Below are positions 32,367 to 44,287 of a stretch of 64,000 bases of DNA, in pieces. Where the stretch lies: the NCBI GenBank assembly GCA_029641185.1, contig JAPWGK010000004.1, positions 2,356,001 to 2,420,000 of the forward strand. The letters are read 5' to 3'. The notes beneath the pieces were generated by a model. It was not told the DNA's origin and ran no database searches. It saw only the letters and a program-made list of their open reading frames with translations. Each line of letters begins with the position of its first letter. Positions within the stretch are counted from its first letter, which is position 1. Position numbers and translations under genes: made by a program. The stretch is from Pseudofabraea citricarpa (lineage: Eukaryota; Ascomycota; Leotiomycetes; Helotiales; Dermateaceae).

Positions 32367-34219
32367 TCAAACAGTTCGTTTTGTAAACTTGATAATAGGC
32401 CCATCACGAATGGTAGAAAAGATATCCACGATCTTATACTCCCGAATACCTTTATTCTTTAGTCGGGCAACATCTAATGCGCCAGAAATATGTTCCAGCT
32501 CAAATGACCATAGCATTCGTGCCAATATGATCGACACTTGAACATAAGCGAGGCGTTTGCCAATACAAACTCGGCTGCCCACAGAGAAGGGGCTAAAAGC
32601 AGATTTGGCTCGCTCAACTTCGTCATGGCCAACTTCACTTTCAAGCCAGCGCTCGGGCCAAAATTCAAATGGTTTAGTATGAAATTGTGGATTGTGATGT
32701 AAGGCATAGGTTGTGACTCCGATTTCCGTGCCTTGTGGAAAAAGAATTCGTTCGCCTGTTGTACTCTCGAAAATAGGAAGCCCACCTTCAAGCACTTCTC
32801 GGGGAATCACTCCAGCTGCTGGTGGTGACATTCGAAATGCTTCATCAATAACGGCTCGGAGATAGGCAAAGTTATCAAGTTCTGGGCCGGCCACTATACT
32901 CTCTCTGTCTGGGAATATGGCTCGGATTTGACGAGCGAGCTCCTTTTGAACGCGTGGATGCTCGGTGAGATAGAACGACAAGGCCGAAAGTTGGCTTGAG
33001 GTGGTTTCAGATCCTAAAAAAGGTAAACAAAGTAGACCTGGTAGTGCTATCGAAACATGACTTACCAGCTGGTACGAGAACGAAAGCTTCAGATGAAAGC
33101 TCTTCCAGCGAGAATGCAGGCTCACCCTTTTCGTTTTTGGCATTTTGATAGTAGCTAAAAAAGTCTTTCTCCCCATCTTTCAATTCCAGAGAAAGTCGAG
33201 CGGACAGTTGTGCCTTAAGATATTCTCCAAACTTAGCTCTCTGTTGCTTCAGATGTGGCATTAACCAGGCAAGAACATTCCAGTCTCGCAAAAAAGGCTC
33301 AACAGCTTCCTATGTGACAAGTCAGATTGTGAAAGATATCTGCATAAGAATAACTTACAATAATAACTGTGTAAGTATGTGCGTCCAAAAGGTCGGGGAT
33401 CTCAGTTGTCTCAAGTTGGTCTAGCATGCCATAGTCTTTGGAGAAAGTCAACTCGCTGACAACGTCAAAAGCCAAGAATGTAGCCCATCTTCCCATATCA
33501 CCCTGCCATGCTCCATTTTTGTTGCAGCCAGCTTCAATGATATCACAGAATTTGTTAACATGCTTCAAGATTACAGTCTCCATCTCTTTGATGCTCTTCT
33601 CAGAAAAAGCGGGTTGGAGGATGCCACGCTTAAAAGTGTGGATCTTCTTGTCCGTAGTGTGAAACATAGAATTTACGTTTGGGTTGTAGAAGCCAGACTT
33701 TTTTACATTTTTACCCATTCCATAGATTGCTAATTCAGGCAAATTGCATTAGAAATTATAGTGTCTATAAATGAGAGCGGCTGCCTTGGGAACTTACATT
33801 TGAGAGAATCTGGAGTGTCCGTAGAAATGAAGTTTGGACCGACTCGAACGTAAGGACCCAGAAGCCGAGTAAATACATTACTTCGATCTAATATGGCAAA
33901 AGAACGCTTTACTTACCATATTTCTCATGAAGTGTATGGAATGCGTAAGGCCGATCGCACTTTATGGCATGATACAGGTTCCATAAATTGGAAACTTTTG
34001 CTAGATACGGACCAGGGTACTTAGCTAGAGGATGGAAATACACCCTATATACTACCATGACCAAAATCTATATAGTCATCAGCATATTACTTAAACCAAT
34101 GATATAGTTCTGGAGAAATTAGGTTGAAAGCTTACGTATGCGAGAAATAACAGACCAAATTTTGGTACTAACGCAGCAATCACTTCTAACGAGAGAAAAC
34201 TAATGTCTGATAGAGCCAT
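32367..34219 (-). CDS. Cytochrome P450 monooxygenase (first of three)
   Basis: Minus-strand exons are 34219-34136, 34067-33917, 33887-33798, 33729-33359, 33309-33066 and 33013-32367, giving 528 residues. An N-terminal membrane anchor is followed by the Pro-rich hinge (YFHPLAKYPGPY). Then come helix I with GSETTSSQL (in place of AGxDTT), ExxR in IDEAFRM, the PERW motif (FWPERWLE) and the heme loop FSVGSRVCIG. It belongs to the fungal pathway P450s near the benzoate-para-hydroxylase/pisatin-demethylase-like groups. The third exon acceptor is the least certain: it adds DRSNVFTRLL before GPYVRVGPN. An in-frame ATG 18 codons upstream exists, but the chosen start gives a standard anchor. The substrate is not predictable. 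Confidence 0.9.
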
Positions 34220-34995
34220 GATTGCTGTAATGTCTTGGTGATGTGAGTGTGAATTTGGGGCCTTCGAGACCAAACAGAAATTTAAGAAACGTTTTCAAGA
34301 AATCGTCGTGGATATTACTTGATAGAGTAGCTCATAGTTTCACCGCATTATAGGAAGTGTGCTGATACAGACGTGTGCCGAATGAAGCCTCGGGTTATCC
34401 TAAAATGTCACGTACCGAGCAATTTTGGCATGGAAAACCATGTGCAATCAACCCCGAACTTTGCATAGGTACCTACCTAAAAGATTAAATCTCGGAGCGT
34501 ATTTATGTTTTAGTGAAAGAAGTTTAGAAACGGAAATCTGATCAAAGAGGCAACTTGATAAAGCACGGATTTATTCGGGGAGAGTAGAGTACTAGAGAAG
34601 GTCGGATTTTGAAATTTACAGCAGAATAAAGTAGTATAGTGGAACAAACTTTGTTGCTATTACTTTATTTGCTCCTATTATATCCCATAGATTAGAAACA
34701 TTTCATTAGTATACGTAGATAGTTTGTTTTATTTGAGTTAGTTTATATTTTTAAAGAATTATAAACAGACTGTGGACCGGCTCATAACGTGCTTAGAAAT
34801 TAGGTTTAAAATATATTTCAAGTATTTAGTTACGTTATATTCTACTCAGACCTTGGAATATGATTCAATTTGGCCAAATACTTTTCCATGAGAGTTGTGT
34901 TACAATAAGCTATAATACCTAAACATTTGTCTTGAAAGAAATTAACCTAACACGATCTGTGAGCTAAGATTTGTTACCAAGTCTAAACCAGGTGC
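34220..34995. promoter_or_regulatory. Spacer between MFS transporter and P450: P450 promoter
   Basis: About 780 AT-rich bases between two minus-strand genes. CGG-type half-sites occur at about 34385-34500 (CTCGGGTTATCC, TACCGAGC, CTCGGAGCG). No gene is seen. Confidence 0.4.
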
Positions 34996-36473
34996 TTAAA
35001 GCTTCCACCACCTGGGACGGACAGAGCGATCGAGTTTCAAAACTCTCACCCACCATGCCCATATAATCAAGAATGCACCAAGGAGAAGAAACGAGCCCCC
35101 AAACAATTGGAGTCCGAGAAACTTCTGATTTTCCACACTGACAAAAGCACCAGCAGCTGGATTGCCAACAAGAATACCGATCGCACCCAAAGCCGAACTC
35201 ATACCCATCCTTGTGCCAGCGTAGCTGATGTCGGGGCATAGAGCCGTGACAATAACTGGAGGGAGAAGAGCAGCGTAAGCACCTGAGTTAAAGCCAAAAC
35301 ATGCACTGAAAGCTGCTAGCCCCCCAGCGGTATCAACCGCGATCCATGCATAGCATATGACCGCACTGAAGATCGTGCATGGAATTAGTGTATTGAAGGG
35401 ACCAATCTGGTCAGCAATTGCGTTGAGAACAAGTCTGCCTAGAATAGATGACGCATTGAATATCGCTAGGAAGTAGTTGGAGAAGACGGCTGATGCGTTG
35501 ACTTTGGTTTCCCCGTACAATGGAAGGAAGAAAGAGGGAATATCGTTGCCAATAAAAGCGACTGCAGTCCCTATGCTAAAAACAATGAAAGACAAGTCTT
35601 TGATAGCTGTCGGATCTAAAAATGAGCGAGGCGCTGGAGGCTTTAAGAAAGGCTTCATCACTGCGATGGGGATGCACAGAGTGGCTAGGACAATGAATGC
35701 AAGAATTCGAGTTGCCCAACCAAAACCGACTTGGTCGATGAGCTGTCCGAAGAGAATTGGATATATGACACCCCCTATGATACATGTTAGCAGAGCATTT
35801 TAGATGTGATTATTAGAATGCTCGCCTGTTCCTGTGCCGGTTGCAGCAATTCCCATGGCTAGAGAACGCCTTTTATCAAACCACGTAGCTACCACAGCAA
35901 TCCCAGCTGTGAAATATGCTCCCATGCCGAGCCCAACAACAATCCCCTGACTTAAGAATATCTGGTAGTATTGGGTTGAAATACTGGTCATCATCATGCC
36001 AAAAACTACTACCACCGTTCCAATCATTATAAGTGGTCGTATGTGACCAAGATCAGACAAAGGGCCAGAAAATATACCGGACTCGACCAGGAGAAAACCC
36101 TGAACTGCGCCAATCCATGATATAGCTGAGGTGGAATAATCACCAAGAAGGTTTGTAGAATAGTATGATTGGTAGACACCAAAAGTATTGATAAGTCCCC
36201 TAGGTCTTGTTAGAATTGTACTTCGTTTTGAAAATTGTGAAACACGTACCAGGAATTAAAAAAAAGCATATGCCCGGCTAAAACCTGTAGCCAAGCCTGT
36301 AGTCCGCCATCAGGTGGGATTTGTTGCTCAGAAGTCTCCAGAGCCTCAGCACTGCCATTGTGGGACACCTTTTCTGATGATGGCGAGGAAGTGTCGCTGT
36401 TTCCGATTAGATCTGGCACCGGTTTCTCAGAATCAGCTTCTAATGGAACTGTAGCCGCAGTTGAGATATCCAT
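34996..36473 (-). CDS. MFS transporter, monocarboxylate-transporter (MCT/MCH)-like
   Basis: Minus-strand exons are 36473-36250, 36199-35826 and 35774-34996, giving 458 residues. The N-terminal 60 residues are polar. Then comes the family signature PPDGGLQAWLQVLAGHMLFF followed by about 12 hydrophobic segments, including GIVVGLGMGAYFTAGIAVV and SACFGFNSGAYAALLPPVIV. The second intron has a GC donor (CAG|GCGAGC) with a good TGCTAAC branch site and an AG acceptor; no GT donor fits the frame. MCT-like carriers at fungal metabolite clusters are usually read as exporters of the product or importers of a precursor. It diverges from the FMN oxidase gene. Confidence 0.92.
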
Positions 36474-36897
36474 AGCTATTCGATTTGAAGTGATTGTATA
36501 TGGATTAAGAAATAAGTATTGCTATTGCTTGCCAGTCGTGTTTCTTATGGTTCAAAAAATCTACAGAGGAGAAATGGTTAGAACACAAAAGCCGGAACAG
36601 GATAAGGTTGGTACCTCACTCTGACTGCTCGGTTTCCTCGCCTCGGGCCGCACCCAATTGGGAAATGACGAAAATAATGAGAGTGGCGTGAGAACAGAAA
36701 CAACCAGGGGTAGTTATCTCTATGCAGAGCAGTCTCCGACATTCAATTCGATGATTATTTCTTGTGATCGCGACCGTGACTGCGACTGTGCGAAAATCTC
36801 ATTTTTGTAGTCCGCATCACTTCCTGAGAATTCCGAATCACCAGCCTGCTCCATTCATACAGAAAAGAATATTTCGTTTTCGGCAAATCTTTTAACC
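36474..36897. promoter_or_regulatory. Shared divergent promoter, MFS transporter / FMN oxidase
   Basis: This 424-bp spacer holds several CGG/CCG half-sites (CTCGGTTTCCTCGCCTCGGG at 36628-36647, ATTCCGAATC at about 36831) and a GATCGCGACCGTGACTGCGA stretch. Both genes diverge from here. Confidence 0.4.
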
Positions 36898-38395
36898 ATG
36901 GCTTTTGACCAAAAATACGGCGAGTTTCAAATAGAACTCATGCTACAAAAGGCCGATTCGACAAGCTTACGACTGACAAAAGATTCTCGACAATGGGAGA
37001 AGGCTGCCAAAGAAGTACTTTCTCCGGCAGTTTTTGGTTATCTTTCAGGTGCCGCTGGCGCACATACTACTTTAGAAGCAAACGAAATAGCATTTCGCAA
37101 GTGGAGCATCATTCCAAGAATGTTGATGGGGAATAATGACCGCAGCTTGTCTATTGATTTGTTCGGCAAGCGAGTTCCATGCCCCATCATCATGGGGCCA
37201 GTGGCTCTTAATGGCATTGTAAGTCATTAATGATGGATTAGGAAAACAAAAATGTAATTCGGAAGTTATGCTGATTCAAAATAGTTTCATCAGTATGATT
37301 TTATCTGATCTAAATATTTGCTGTTGCTAAAATAAACATCCAGCGGAAAGGAGAATGCAGTAGCACGTGCTTGTGCAGACCAAAGGGTTCCATATTGCTA
37401 TTCGACAGCAGCTTTCACATCCATCGAGGAAGTAGCCGAGGCAAATGGTTCAGGAGAGAGATGGTTTCAACTCTACTGGCCAAATGCAGAAAATAACGAT
37501 ATTACTCTCTCCTTGCTTTCTCGGGCAAAGAAGGCAGGGTATAGCACACTCGTGGTGACGCTGGATCTGTGGTCATTGTCATGGAGACCCAAGGAAATGG
37601 ATAATCTTCTTTCTTATGCTCCTGGTCTTGCATCATCTATTGGTTTTACTGATCCTGTGTTTCGGACTAAATTCGAAAATGAAACTGGGCATAAGATCGA
37701 GGATGACCCAGCGGCAGCTAATGCTGCTTGGTACCGAATAATATTCTCCGGAAAAGCACGAACGTGGGACGATTTGAAGTTTCTAAGAAAGCATTGGGAA
37801 GGCCCGCTTGTATTAAAAGGTTTAGTACTCTCTCTTCATTGTCCGCTCCATGAAAGCTTGATGTAGCTGATTGATCAACCTTAGGTATCCAATGTGTTGA
37901 AGATGCTGAAAATGCGGTCAAACTAGGTGTTGATGGTATTGTGGTGTCGAATCATGGTAAACGTCATAGATGGCATTTAAAATATCATATAATGCTGATT
38001 TTACTTATAGGTGGACGTCAGTACGATGGTGCTGTTGGATCTTTGGATATGTTGCCAGAAATCGTTGAAGCAGTCGGCGAAAAGTTAACAATCATCTTTG
38101 ACAGTGGCATCCGGAGCGGTGCAGATATATTGAAGGCCCTTGCTCTAGGAGCTAAAGCTGTGTTTGTAGGAAGACCAGTAATCTATGGACTCTCTTTGGG
38201 CGGAGAAAAGGGCGCCAGACATGTGTTAAGATGTCTCCTGGGAGTAAGTTAGACCCAAACCTCTTATGATTTGTGTCCGATTTCCATTTTATTAATGCCA
38301 ATGTATTGCAGGATTTGTATAGTAATCTGGGGCAGATCGGGCTGTCTGCTATATCTGACCTATCGCCTAAGGTTCTGCGTAGAACTCCACAATAG
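36898..38395 (+). CDS. FMN-dependent alpha-hydroxy-acid oxidase/dehydrogenase-like enzyme
   Basis: Exons 36898-37218, 37285-37292 (8 nt), 37344-37819, 37885-37956, 38011-38243 and 38312-38395 join to 397 residues. The fold is the FMN TIM barrel of lactate/glycolate oxidases: [46 protein letters not shown], catalytic IVVSNHGGRQ (His and Arg), [20 protein letters not shown] and [10 protein letters not shown]. Without the 8-nt exon the first and next exons are out of frame. With it the protein reads [15 protein letters not shown], the same length as the family's HPDGE segment, although the second Pro/Asp/Gly are not kept. In salicylaldehyde-type clusters a related flavin oxidase turns the benzylic alcohol into the aldehyde; I infer that role here. 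Confidence 0.88.
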
Positions 38396-39000
38396 TTTAC
38401 AGCAAGTCTGAATGGTATTATTTTCTGAAGTTTTATTGCTTATACCTATGCGGATTAAATTCCTTCGTCATGATCCAAGTTAGTCAAACAGAGGTAGGGC
38501 ACCGCTATCAGATTATTTTAGTGCTTGCAGAAGCAACAGTATTTTGAATGCAGAAACTCTTTAGCATATGCGAAGAAGATCGTTACTTCCGCAAGTTTTA
38601 TGGTACATAATATGCTACTGTCTTTGGGGTTATATAACACTATAATTTCAATTTCAGCACGCCACGATGAAGCCGACCCGACCCCCACTTGCTCTTGAGC
38701 TTGCTAGCAGGCCACTTTAAGAGCGCACCACTTTTCTACCTGAAAGTAGCAGCTGCATGTCTACTTTGAAAAAGAATATATATATTTCAACAAAATTAGG
38801 TTTCCTGGAGTTGAAGATTTTCGAATATATCAAGCAAAAACATTCAATGTAGCAACTATGGGAATGGACGGTATATAAAACATATGGGGTGTGGGTGGTA
38901 TTTTGTAGTCTACGTGTTGAAGTACACTTTTGATAGTGAAATCCAAAAAAGAAATTCCTGGATCTAATTTTTTGAATTACACCACATAATCCACCGCCCC
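38396..39000. other. Convergent AT-rich spacer
   Basis: Both neighbours end here (605 bases). No gene or notable motif is seen beyond AT-rich tracts. Confidence 0.5.
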
Positions 39001-40220
39001 TTAGACACCAGAAGTTATAGCTATTCTTTTGCTCAGGTTCTCAGTGCCTTGTATTTTATCCCAATCTCCTAGCTTAAACTTCTCCACACGCCTTCCCTTG
39101 AATCGATTATCCAACCATTCTTTACTAGTTGTGTCTGTTTCCACAACTCCTGGAGCGAGCGGTGGAATTGCATCGCATCCTTCAATTCTTTTCAAGTAAA
39201 CGCTATCCAATGGACGACAGAAGTATCCCAACGAGTAGCGTACCGACGAAAGTTGTGGATACGGCGGGGGATCGACGCGATGAATATTTGACCGAAACAG
39301 GCCATTGGTGAATTTGACTAAAGCATCCCCAATATTAATAATTGCATGGCCAGGTTTCGCTTTCACCCATGGCCAATCGTGATTATCCGGCATTCCTGGT
39401 TCCGCGATTCGAAGCCCAGCAATCCGATTAAATAGCACCGTCACACTACCAAAATCGGTATGCTCGCCAAAGGCCGTCGAACGATCTTCCGTCTGCTGAG
39501 CGAGGCATCTGATGAAACGAATCTGATCTCCAGAAGGCTGTGAAATATCATGAAGATTCACAAGGCCTTCGGTAACCATGCCAAGTTCTTTTTCAAGACT
39601 ACGAAGAATCGTGGTAGAAACGTAGTGGCAAAGTGTCATGAATTTTCGGACGAGGTCACGCCGAGAAGTGATAAAATCTGGGTAAGGATTCTTAGGCCCC
39701 TCAAGTAGGAAGTCATCTTTCGCAAGCTGTAAGCGGCCCAAATTAATTAATGTCAGCACTTGGCAGACCAAGAATACCCAAGAATGACGAGCTACGAGCA
39801 TAGAATTCGTACCGTCCAAGACTCCATACGATCAAGTGTACCGTCCTTGTCAACCACAGAGCCACCAACTCCTTTGTAACTACTCATGCGAGTTAGTCAC
39901 GTTGGAATGTAGATAATCAGATCAAGGAGGGAAAAGAAATCCTACCCATATATTCCAAGATCATACAATTTCTTTTCTTGATCTGGAATCTGGAACATTC
40001 CCTTAGAGAACTTGAACATCTGGGCTGCAAAATCCAATAGAGTCTTTCCGGTTTCGCTATCCTGTAAATTGAGATAGAAAAACCCATAAGCTTTACATGC
40101 TTCAAATAAATCTTTGATATCGTGTCCTGCCTCAAGCCTGCTTAGTGAAATCGTTTCCAGCTGCGCTACATTGAGCCCTTCTGGGAAAGGTGCTTCCTTG
40201 GCGAAATCATGAGCATTCAT
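39001..40220 (-). CDS. 2-oxoglutarate/Fe(II)-dependent dioxygenase (isopenicillin-N-synthase-like)
   Basis: Minus-strand exons are 40220-39946, 39879-39813 and 39726-39001, giving 355 residues. The N-terminal DIOX_N half includes the Gly/Phe/Tyr-rich KAYGFFYLNL. The C-terminal jelly roll has the iron ligands His and Asp in GEHTDFGSVTVLF, the distal His in SNIHRVDPPP, and the 2OG-binding Arg-x-Ser-like VRYSLGYFCRP. These are non-heme oxygenases that hydroxylate, desaturate or rearrange substrates. The acceptor of the second exon has two AGs three bases apart (GAGTAG), so one residue (Ser) may be present or absent. Placed within the cluster, it is a likely tailoring enzyme. Confidence 0.9.
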
Positions 40221-41576
40221 CTTTAACTTGCGATAAAAATGAAGGGCAAAAGAGTAATTGTAGGACAGTTTACAGGTTTGATAAAGAAAATGTAAAGGTT
40301 TAAGTTGACCGTATGGAAGTATCAGAAAGATGAAATAGCTAAACTACCCATTCCAATTCTTTAAACTCTGACTATATCCAGACCAACCCAGCCTTCATTG
40401 TTTTACTCTTTTTTGAAGTATCCCGAGGCCGACGAAGTATGTCGGCAATCCTCAAAACGGGTTAGACTCTAAGACAAGTCGTGTTTACTCTGCAAAGTTA
40501 GTTGAGACAAATGGTAGGTGGCCCGGTCAGCTTGCCGGTTCCGTGGGGTAGTTTTATTTCTGCCTAGTTTATTAGACAGCACCATTCCGGGAGATTCCCG
40601 AAGCCATTGCACTGCAAGTAGCACGTAAGATAACGCAAGGGGGCGTTTCTCACAAGTTACTGGCGACGGCTAGGGCTTGGGGTAGACCGTAAGCGAACAT
40701 GGCCCTTGGCAGTCTCCTTTGTCGCAGCTGCATCGAAATCCCCTGTGGCAAACGGCGTAGCCGACAGCCTTCCCTTTCAGCTGGTTATACCGGTGATGTG
40801 ATCATATGTTAAGAATAAGGTAGAAGGCCGTTTCTCGCCAGCAAGCTCTACTTGCCGAGCCATCTGACAGCTTGGCATACGCGGCAAATCTTTGGATACA
40901 ACAGCTAAGACGTTCGTCGACGTTGTGGCGCTCGTTAGACTCTAAGAGCTACTTCTGGGGTCAAATAACGTGCTTGTGGCTGGAAATTCTCCGTGGTATG
41001 GGGTTACCTCGCTTGACCTCGCTTGACAGTTTATGTGGACGGTGGTTTGTGGACGAGTTATATTACGATAAGGGTTGCTATTTCTTTGCTGGTACAACGT
41101 GGTTAGAGTCATGTTCTTTGGTTCATCCCAGGAACTCAAATTTGCTTAATAGCTACTTGCACTAATTCACATGGTTGGCATTTTTGAATGCGTAAAGTCT
41201 TCGAACATTGCTAGTACATAGTTCTAGTGAGCCCTCTATAAATTTGAATGAAACCCAAATCTGACATTTGATACCGCTACTCTTATCGACAGACCCTTGT
41301 TTTGTAATCCGTGTCCGTAGGGCCGTATGAGCTGACCTCCACTCTCGTAAACAGATAACGGGTTAGATTATCTTCAGTCCGATTCGTTGGTTTCGCTCGC
41401 ATCACCCCAGCTATGCAGCATTGAACTACGTGTTTGCTACCGCTTGAGAACGGGAAGCATTCCCATACCGTTAATCTCATTGTAGGACTGTAAGCCGAAG
41501 TTATTCAAAACCGAGCAACTGCCATTTCAGATTGTGTAATCTAGACCTGATCATCCACCTTATCTCGATCGTTTGG

Positions 41577-41585
41577 CCGAGAATC
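41577..41585 (+). promoter_or_regulatory. CCGAGAATC element, copy 2
   Basis: Exact 9-mer, preceded by GG, 432 bp upstream of the regulator's ATG; could reflect autoregulation if it is a binding site. Confidence 0.3.
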
Positions 41586-41732
41586 GTTGACAGCGTTCTC
41601 AAGTTCTAAGCACAGCGCACCTTCTGGAACAAGAAACGGGGCCCAATAACGTCGCGAATCAGAGCCCACGAGATGATAGGACTTGCAAAGGCTGTGCTTA
41701 TTCTCCATGCCCAACCAACCCCATTCAATTGC

Positions 41733-41857
41733 ACAAAGATCACCGTGCCTCCCAGCCGCGCCAAACCCCGGCTGAAGACATGAAGATCACTGTGCCTCTC
41801 AGAGGCGTCGAACCCTGTCTAACTACACGAATATGATTGTGCCTCCAAGCCGCGTCT
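41733..41857. repeat. Three degenerate ~48-bp direct repeats
   Basis: The unit AAGATCACYGTGCCTC(C/T)CAG...GCG appears at about 41736 and 41783, and a shorter diverged copy (ATGATTGTGCCTCCAAGCCG) at about 41832, all in the same orientation 150-280 bp upstream of the regulator gene. Confidence 0.55.
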
Positions 41858-42008
41858 TCAGGGCAAAACATGTGCCCGAGATTCAAAATGAATCGATGGC
41901 TTCCGGCAGTCAGCTTTTTGGGGCGTACTATTTTCACCTTTTACTCCAGAGACCCACCATCTCGTGCTAAGCTGTGTATTTGTCCGTACCTATATCGTCT
42001 TGGTTAAA

Positions 42009-43442
42009 ATGTTTGGCACCTTCCGCTGCTCTGGTGACGACAATGGTCTTGTACAAACGAGCCATAAACCATTTCCTTACCCCGAAGAGCAAACGAAACC
42101 GCGATCCGCGTGTTTAAATTGTCGACATAAAAAGGTGAGTTGAATATGTGCTGTAGGCTCGATGACATCGACAAGATATTCAATATGATCTCGCCTGTTC
42201 TATTTCATGTAATTGTATTACTGACCTAACATTTAGCTCAAATGTATGGGCGACCGGTCTGGCTGCCTTCGATGTATTGCAAAAAAGATTAACTGCACCT
42301 ATCCCCCGTCAAATTATAATAAATCGGCAAATAAATCTCAGTCCTCAGATCAGACAAGTCCTCCAAATTCATCACCAACATCCAAAGGCAGGGGCGATGA
42401 TATTGGATCGGATGGTGTAATGGACTGGCAGGAGAATCGTCTCAGTGGAGGCGAAGAGGAATCAAAATCTGGGGGCAGCCCGCCTGTTCTATCAACAGCT
42501 TCACCGAGCCCTCCTTTAGTGGGCAGTGCGAGTTGCGAGGAAAGAGATGGGACGGTTGATTGGAACAATATGATGGGTGAGTCCGCCGGACAGATAGACA
42601 TGGCATGTTTTGGATTTGGATTTGGTAATGTTGATGTGGGCAACACGGACCTCGGCGACGGGTTTGTAGACGAAGAAGGCCTCTTCGATTTTGTCTGGGA
42701 TGCAAGGGAATCACCCAATGGGCTTTTCTCTATCTTCGATGTTCAAGTCCCGCAAACTACTGATACGGCCGTGGTTCTTGGACCTGACATCCCAGGCCCA
42801 CATCAAAAGCTTACCGCAGTGCCTCAACCACTGCTCAAATTCCCCGGTACGACAAGTTTTGGCTCCGACGACTCCGCCTGCCACTGCATTCATAACCTGC
42901 TCCACATGAACGAGAGGCTGGAGATAACTCAGAACGGCAGCGTTGAAAGTAGCTTTGACCAGACGTTATCTCAAAATAAACGATTCATATCCCAATGTCA
43001 GGTAATGATTGCATGCGGACGTTGCAGCAAGAACTCGGCTCTTGTCATGCTGATGGTCTCGATCTGCGAAAAATTGATAGCATCATTCAAGAATCTTGTT
43101 AATCAACACCCGGAGGTTATCTTGGATACAGCGTCTCAAACCAAATCCTTGGATGAGAGTATCCGGAAACCAGCTGTCGGAATTGAGAGGGGAAGGCAGA
43201 CTGATTTAACCCAGAGGATTTCGCTAGGGGATTACAATCTTGACACGATTGAAGAATCCTCTTCAGTGTTGAATGTTCTTACTGAGATCCAAATCAAGAG
43301 CTTTCAGTGCCTCTTATCAAACCTGGACTCTTTGATGACACTGCATAATTGGGCGTCACACCAAGCAAAGCTGGATACAATCAAATTACAGCTACGTATT
43401 ATTAGCAAGGCTATGCAAGCTGTCCGCACCCAGCCGAGCTAG
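42009..43442 (+). CDS. Zn2Cys6 transcription factor, AflR-like; probable cluster regulator
   Basis: Exons 42009-42134 and 42237-43442 give 443 residues. The intron splits the DNA-binding domain after HKK. Joined, it reads CLNCRHKKLKCM...CLRCIAKKINC, the six-cysteine Zn2Cys6 cluster at about residues 37-64. A Ser/Asn/Gly-rich linker and an acidic Phe/Gly/Asp-rich stretch (about 180-220) follow. The C-terminal part (about 285-440; CHCIHNLL, MIACGRCSKNSALVMLMV, and a final helix) resembles the AflR C-terminal domain of regulators of aflatoxin-like pathways. It lies between biosynthetic genes, so a pathway-specific activator is the natural reading. Target sites cannot be proved from sequence; repeated CCGAGAATC elements are candidates. 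Confidence 0.9.
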
Positions 43443-44287
43443 GTCCCAGCTTCCTGGTTACTGGGCACTGACATCCTTTCGGCACCTCTATATCAGTTCT
43501 AGTTACCTGTTGGCTGCATACAACTGCTCATGGGTCGCGAAAATATAGCCATCATCACGAAGTCACATTTGGTCATGCATTAATTACGTATAATATGACC
43601 TCTCAACACGGAGTTTGTTCAGAAATTCAAACGGCGAATATATGGCTAATACCATGGAGTGCCGCTGCTTCTGCGTTGAGTCCGAGCTATTTTTTATAAT
43701 CGCTTTTCTGACTATACAAATACGGTTGTGTTATTCACTACGACAGGATCATGCGTGGCTACCTATCATCTCCTTACTGCATGAGTTACTACAGTGGTTC
43801 TATGTTTCCAATTAAATGACAGCACACGATGTCAAAATGCGATGTCAAAGAGCACGAAGCATTTAGCATGGTAGAGTAGTCAAAATTAGGCACAGTTTAC
43901 TTGTTACATAAGACATGATGATATTTCCTCTTTTTGCTATTTCCGACCTTCTGTTTTCGTATTCCGGAGTGATATCGAGCTGGAAAGGGACTGGTTTCTT
44001 AAAATATATAGTTTAGGGAAAATTGCATCATAAAGTATTTCTTCCGTCTAGAGCATACAGCTCTCTCCATCTTAGCATAATTTTACCTGGGCATGTGTAA
44101 TATTGATTGGAATTGTTGTAGCCAAATCAAAAGTTGAAAAGATATCTACCACAAGCTGATTTGTGAAAGACCCCACGTGCAATGACACATTTTATAGGTT
44201 ATATATAAACTACGGTATATGAAAGTAAAAATCAAATAGGAAAGGAGACCCTTTAGTCATTAAAGACTTCATGGCACAGTGAAATAA
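43443..44287. other. Convergent AT-rich spacer
   Basis: Regulator and SDR genes both end here. Nothing supportable is seen in 845 bases; one short open frame at about 43615-43815 lacks any motif. Confidence 0.5.

Larger units (their letters stand above)
40221..42008. promoter_or_regulatory. Long divergent region upstream of dioxygenase and regulator genes
   Basis: No complete gene is seen in 1.8 kb. CGG-type sites occur at 40425-40460 and 40585-40605 (near the dioxygenase), and CCGAGAATC at 41577-41585. A three-copy degenerate repeat lies at 41733-41857. A minus-strand stretch of about 50 open codons (about 41690-41540, lacking a start and ending in a stop) might be a gene remnant, but I recognise no family. 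Confidence 0.4.

Noticed and set aside
37219..37344. Frameshift making the FMN oxidase a pseudogene
   Set aside because: A well-bounded 8-nt microexon restores the frame and the expected segment length, and the rest of the gene is intact.
40872..41165. 97-codon plus-strand frame in the dioxygenase/regulator spacer
   Set aside because: No recognisable domain or splice support; not better than other random frames there.
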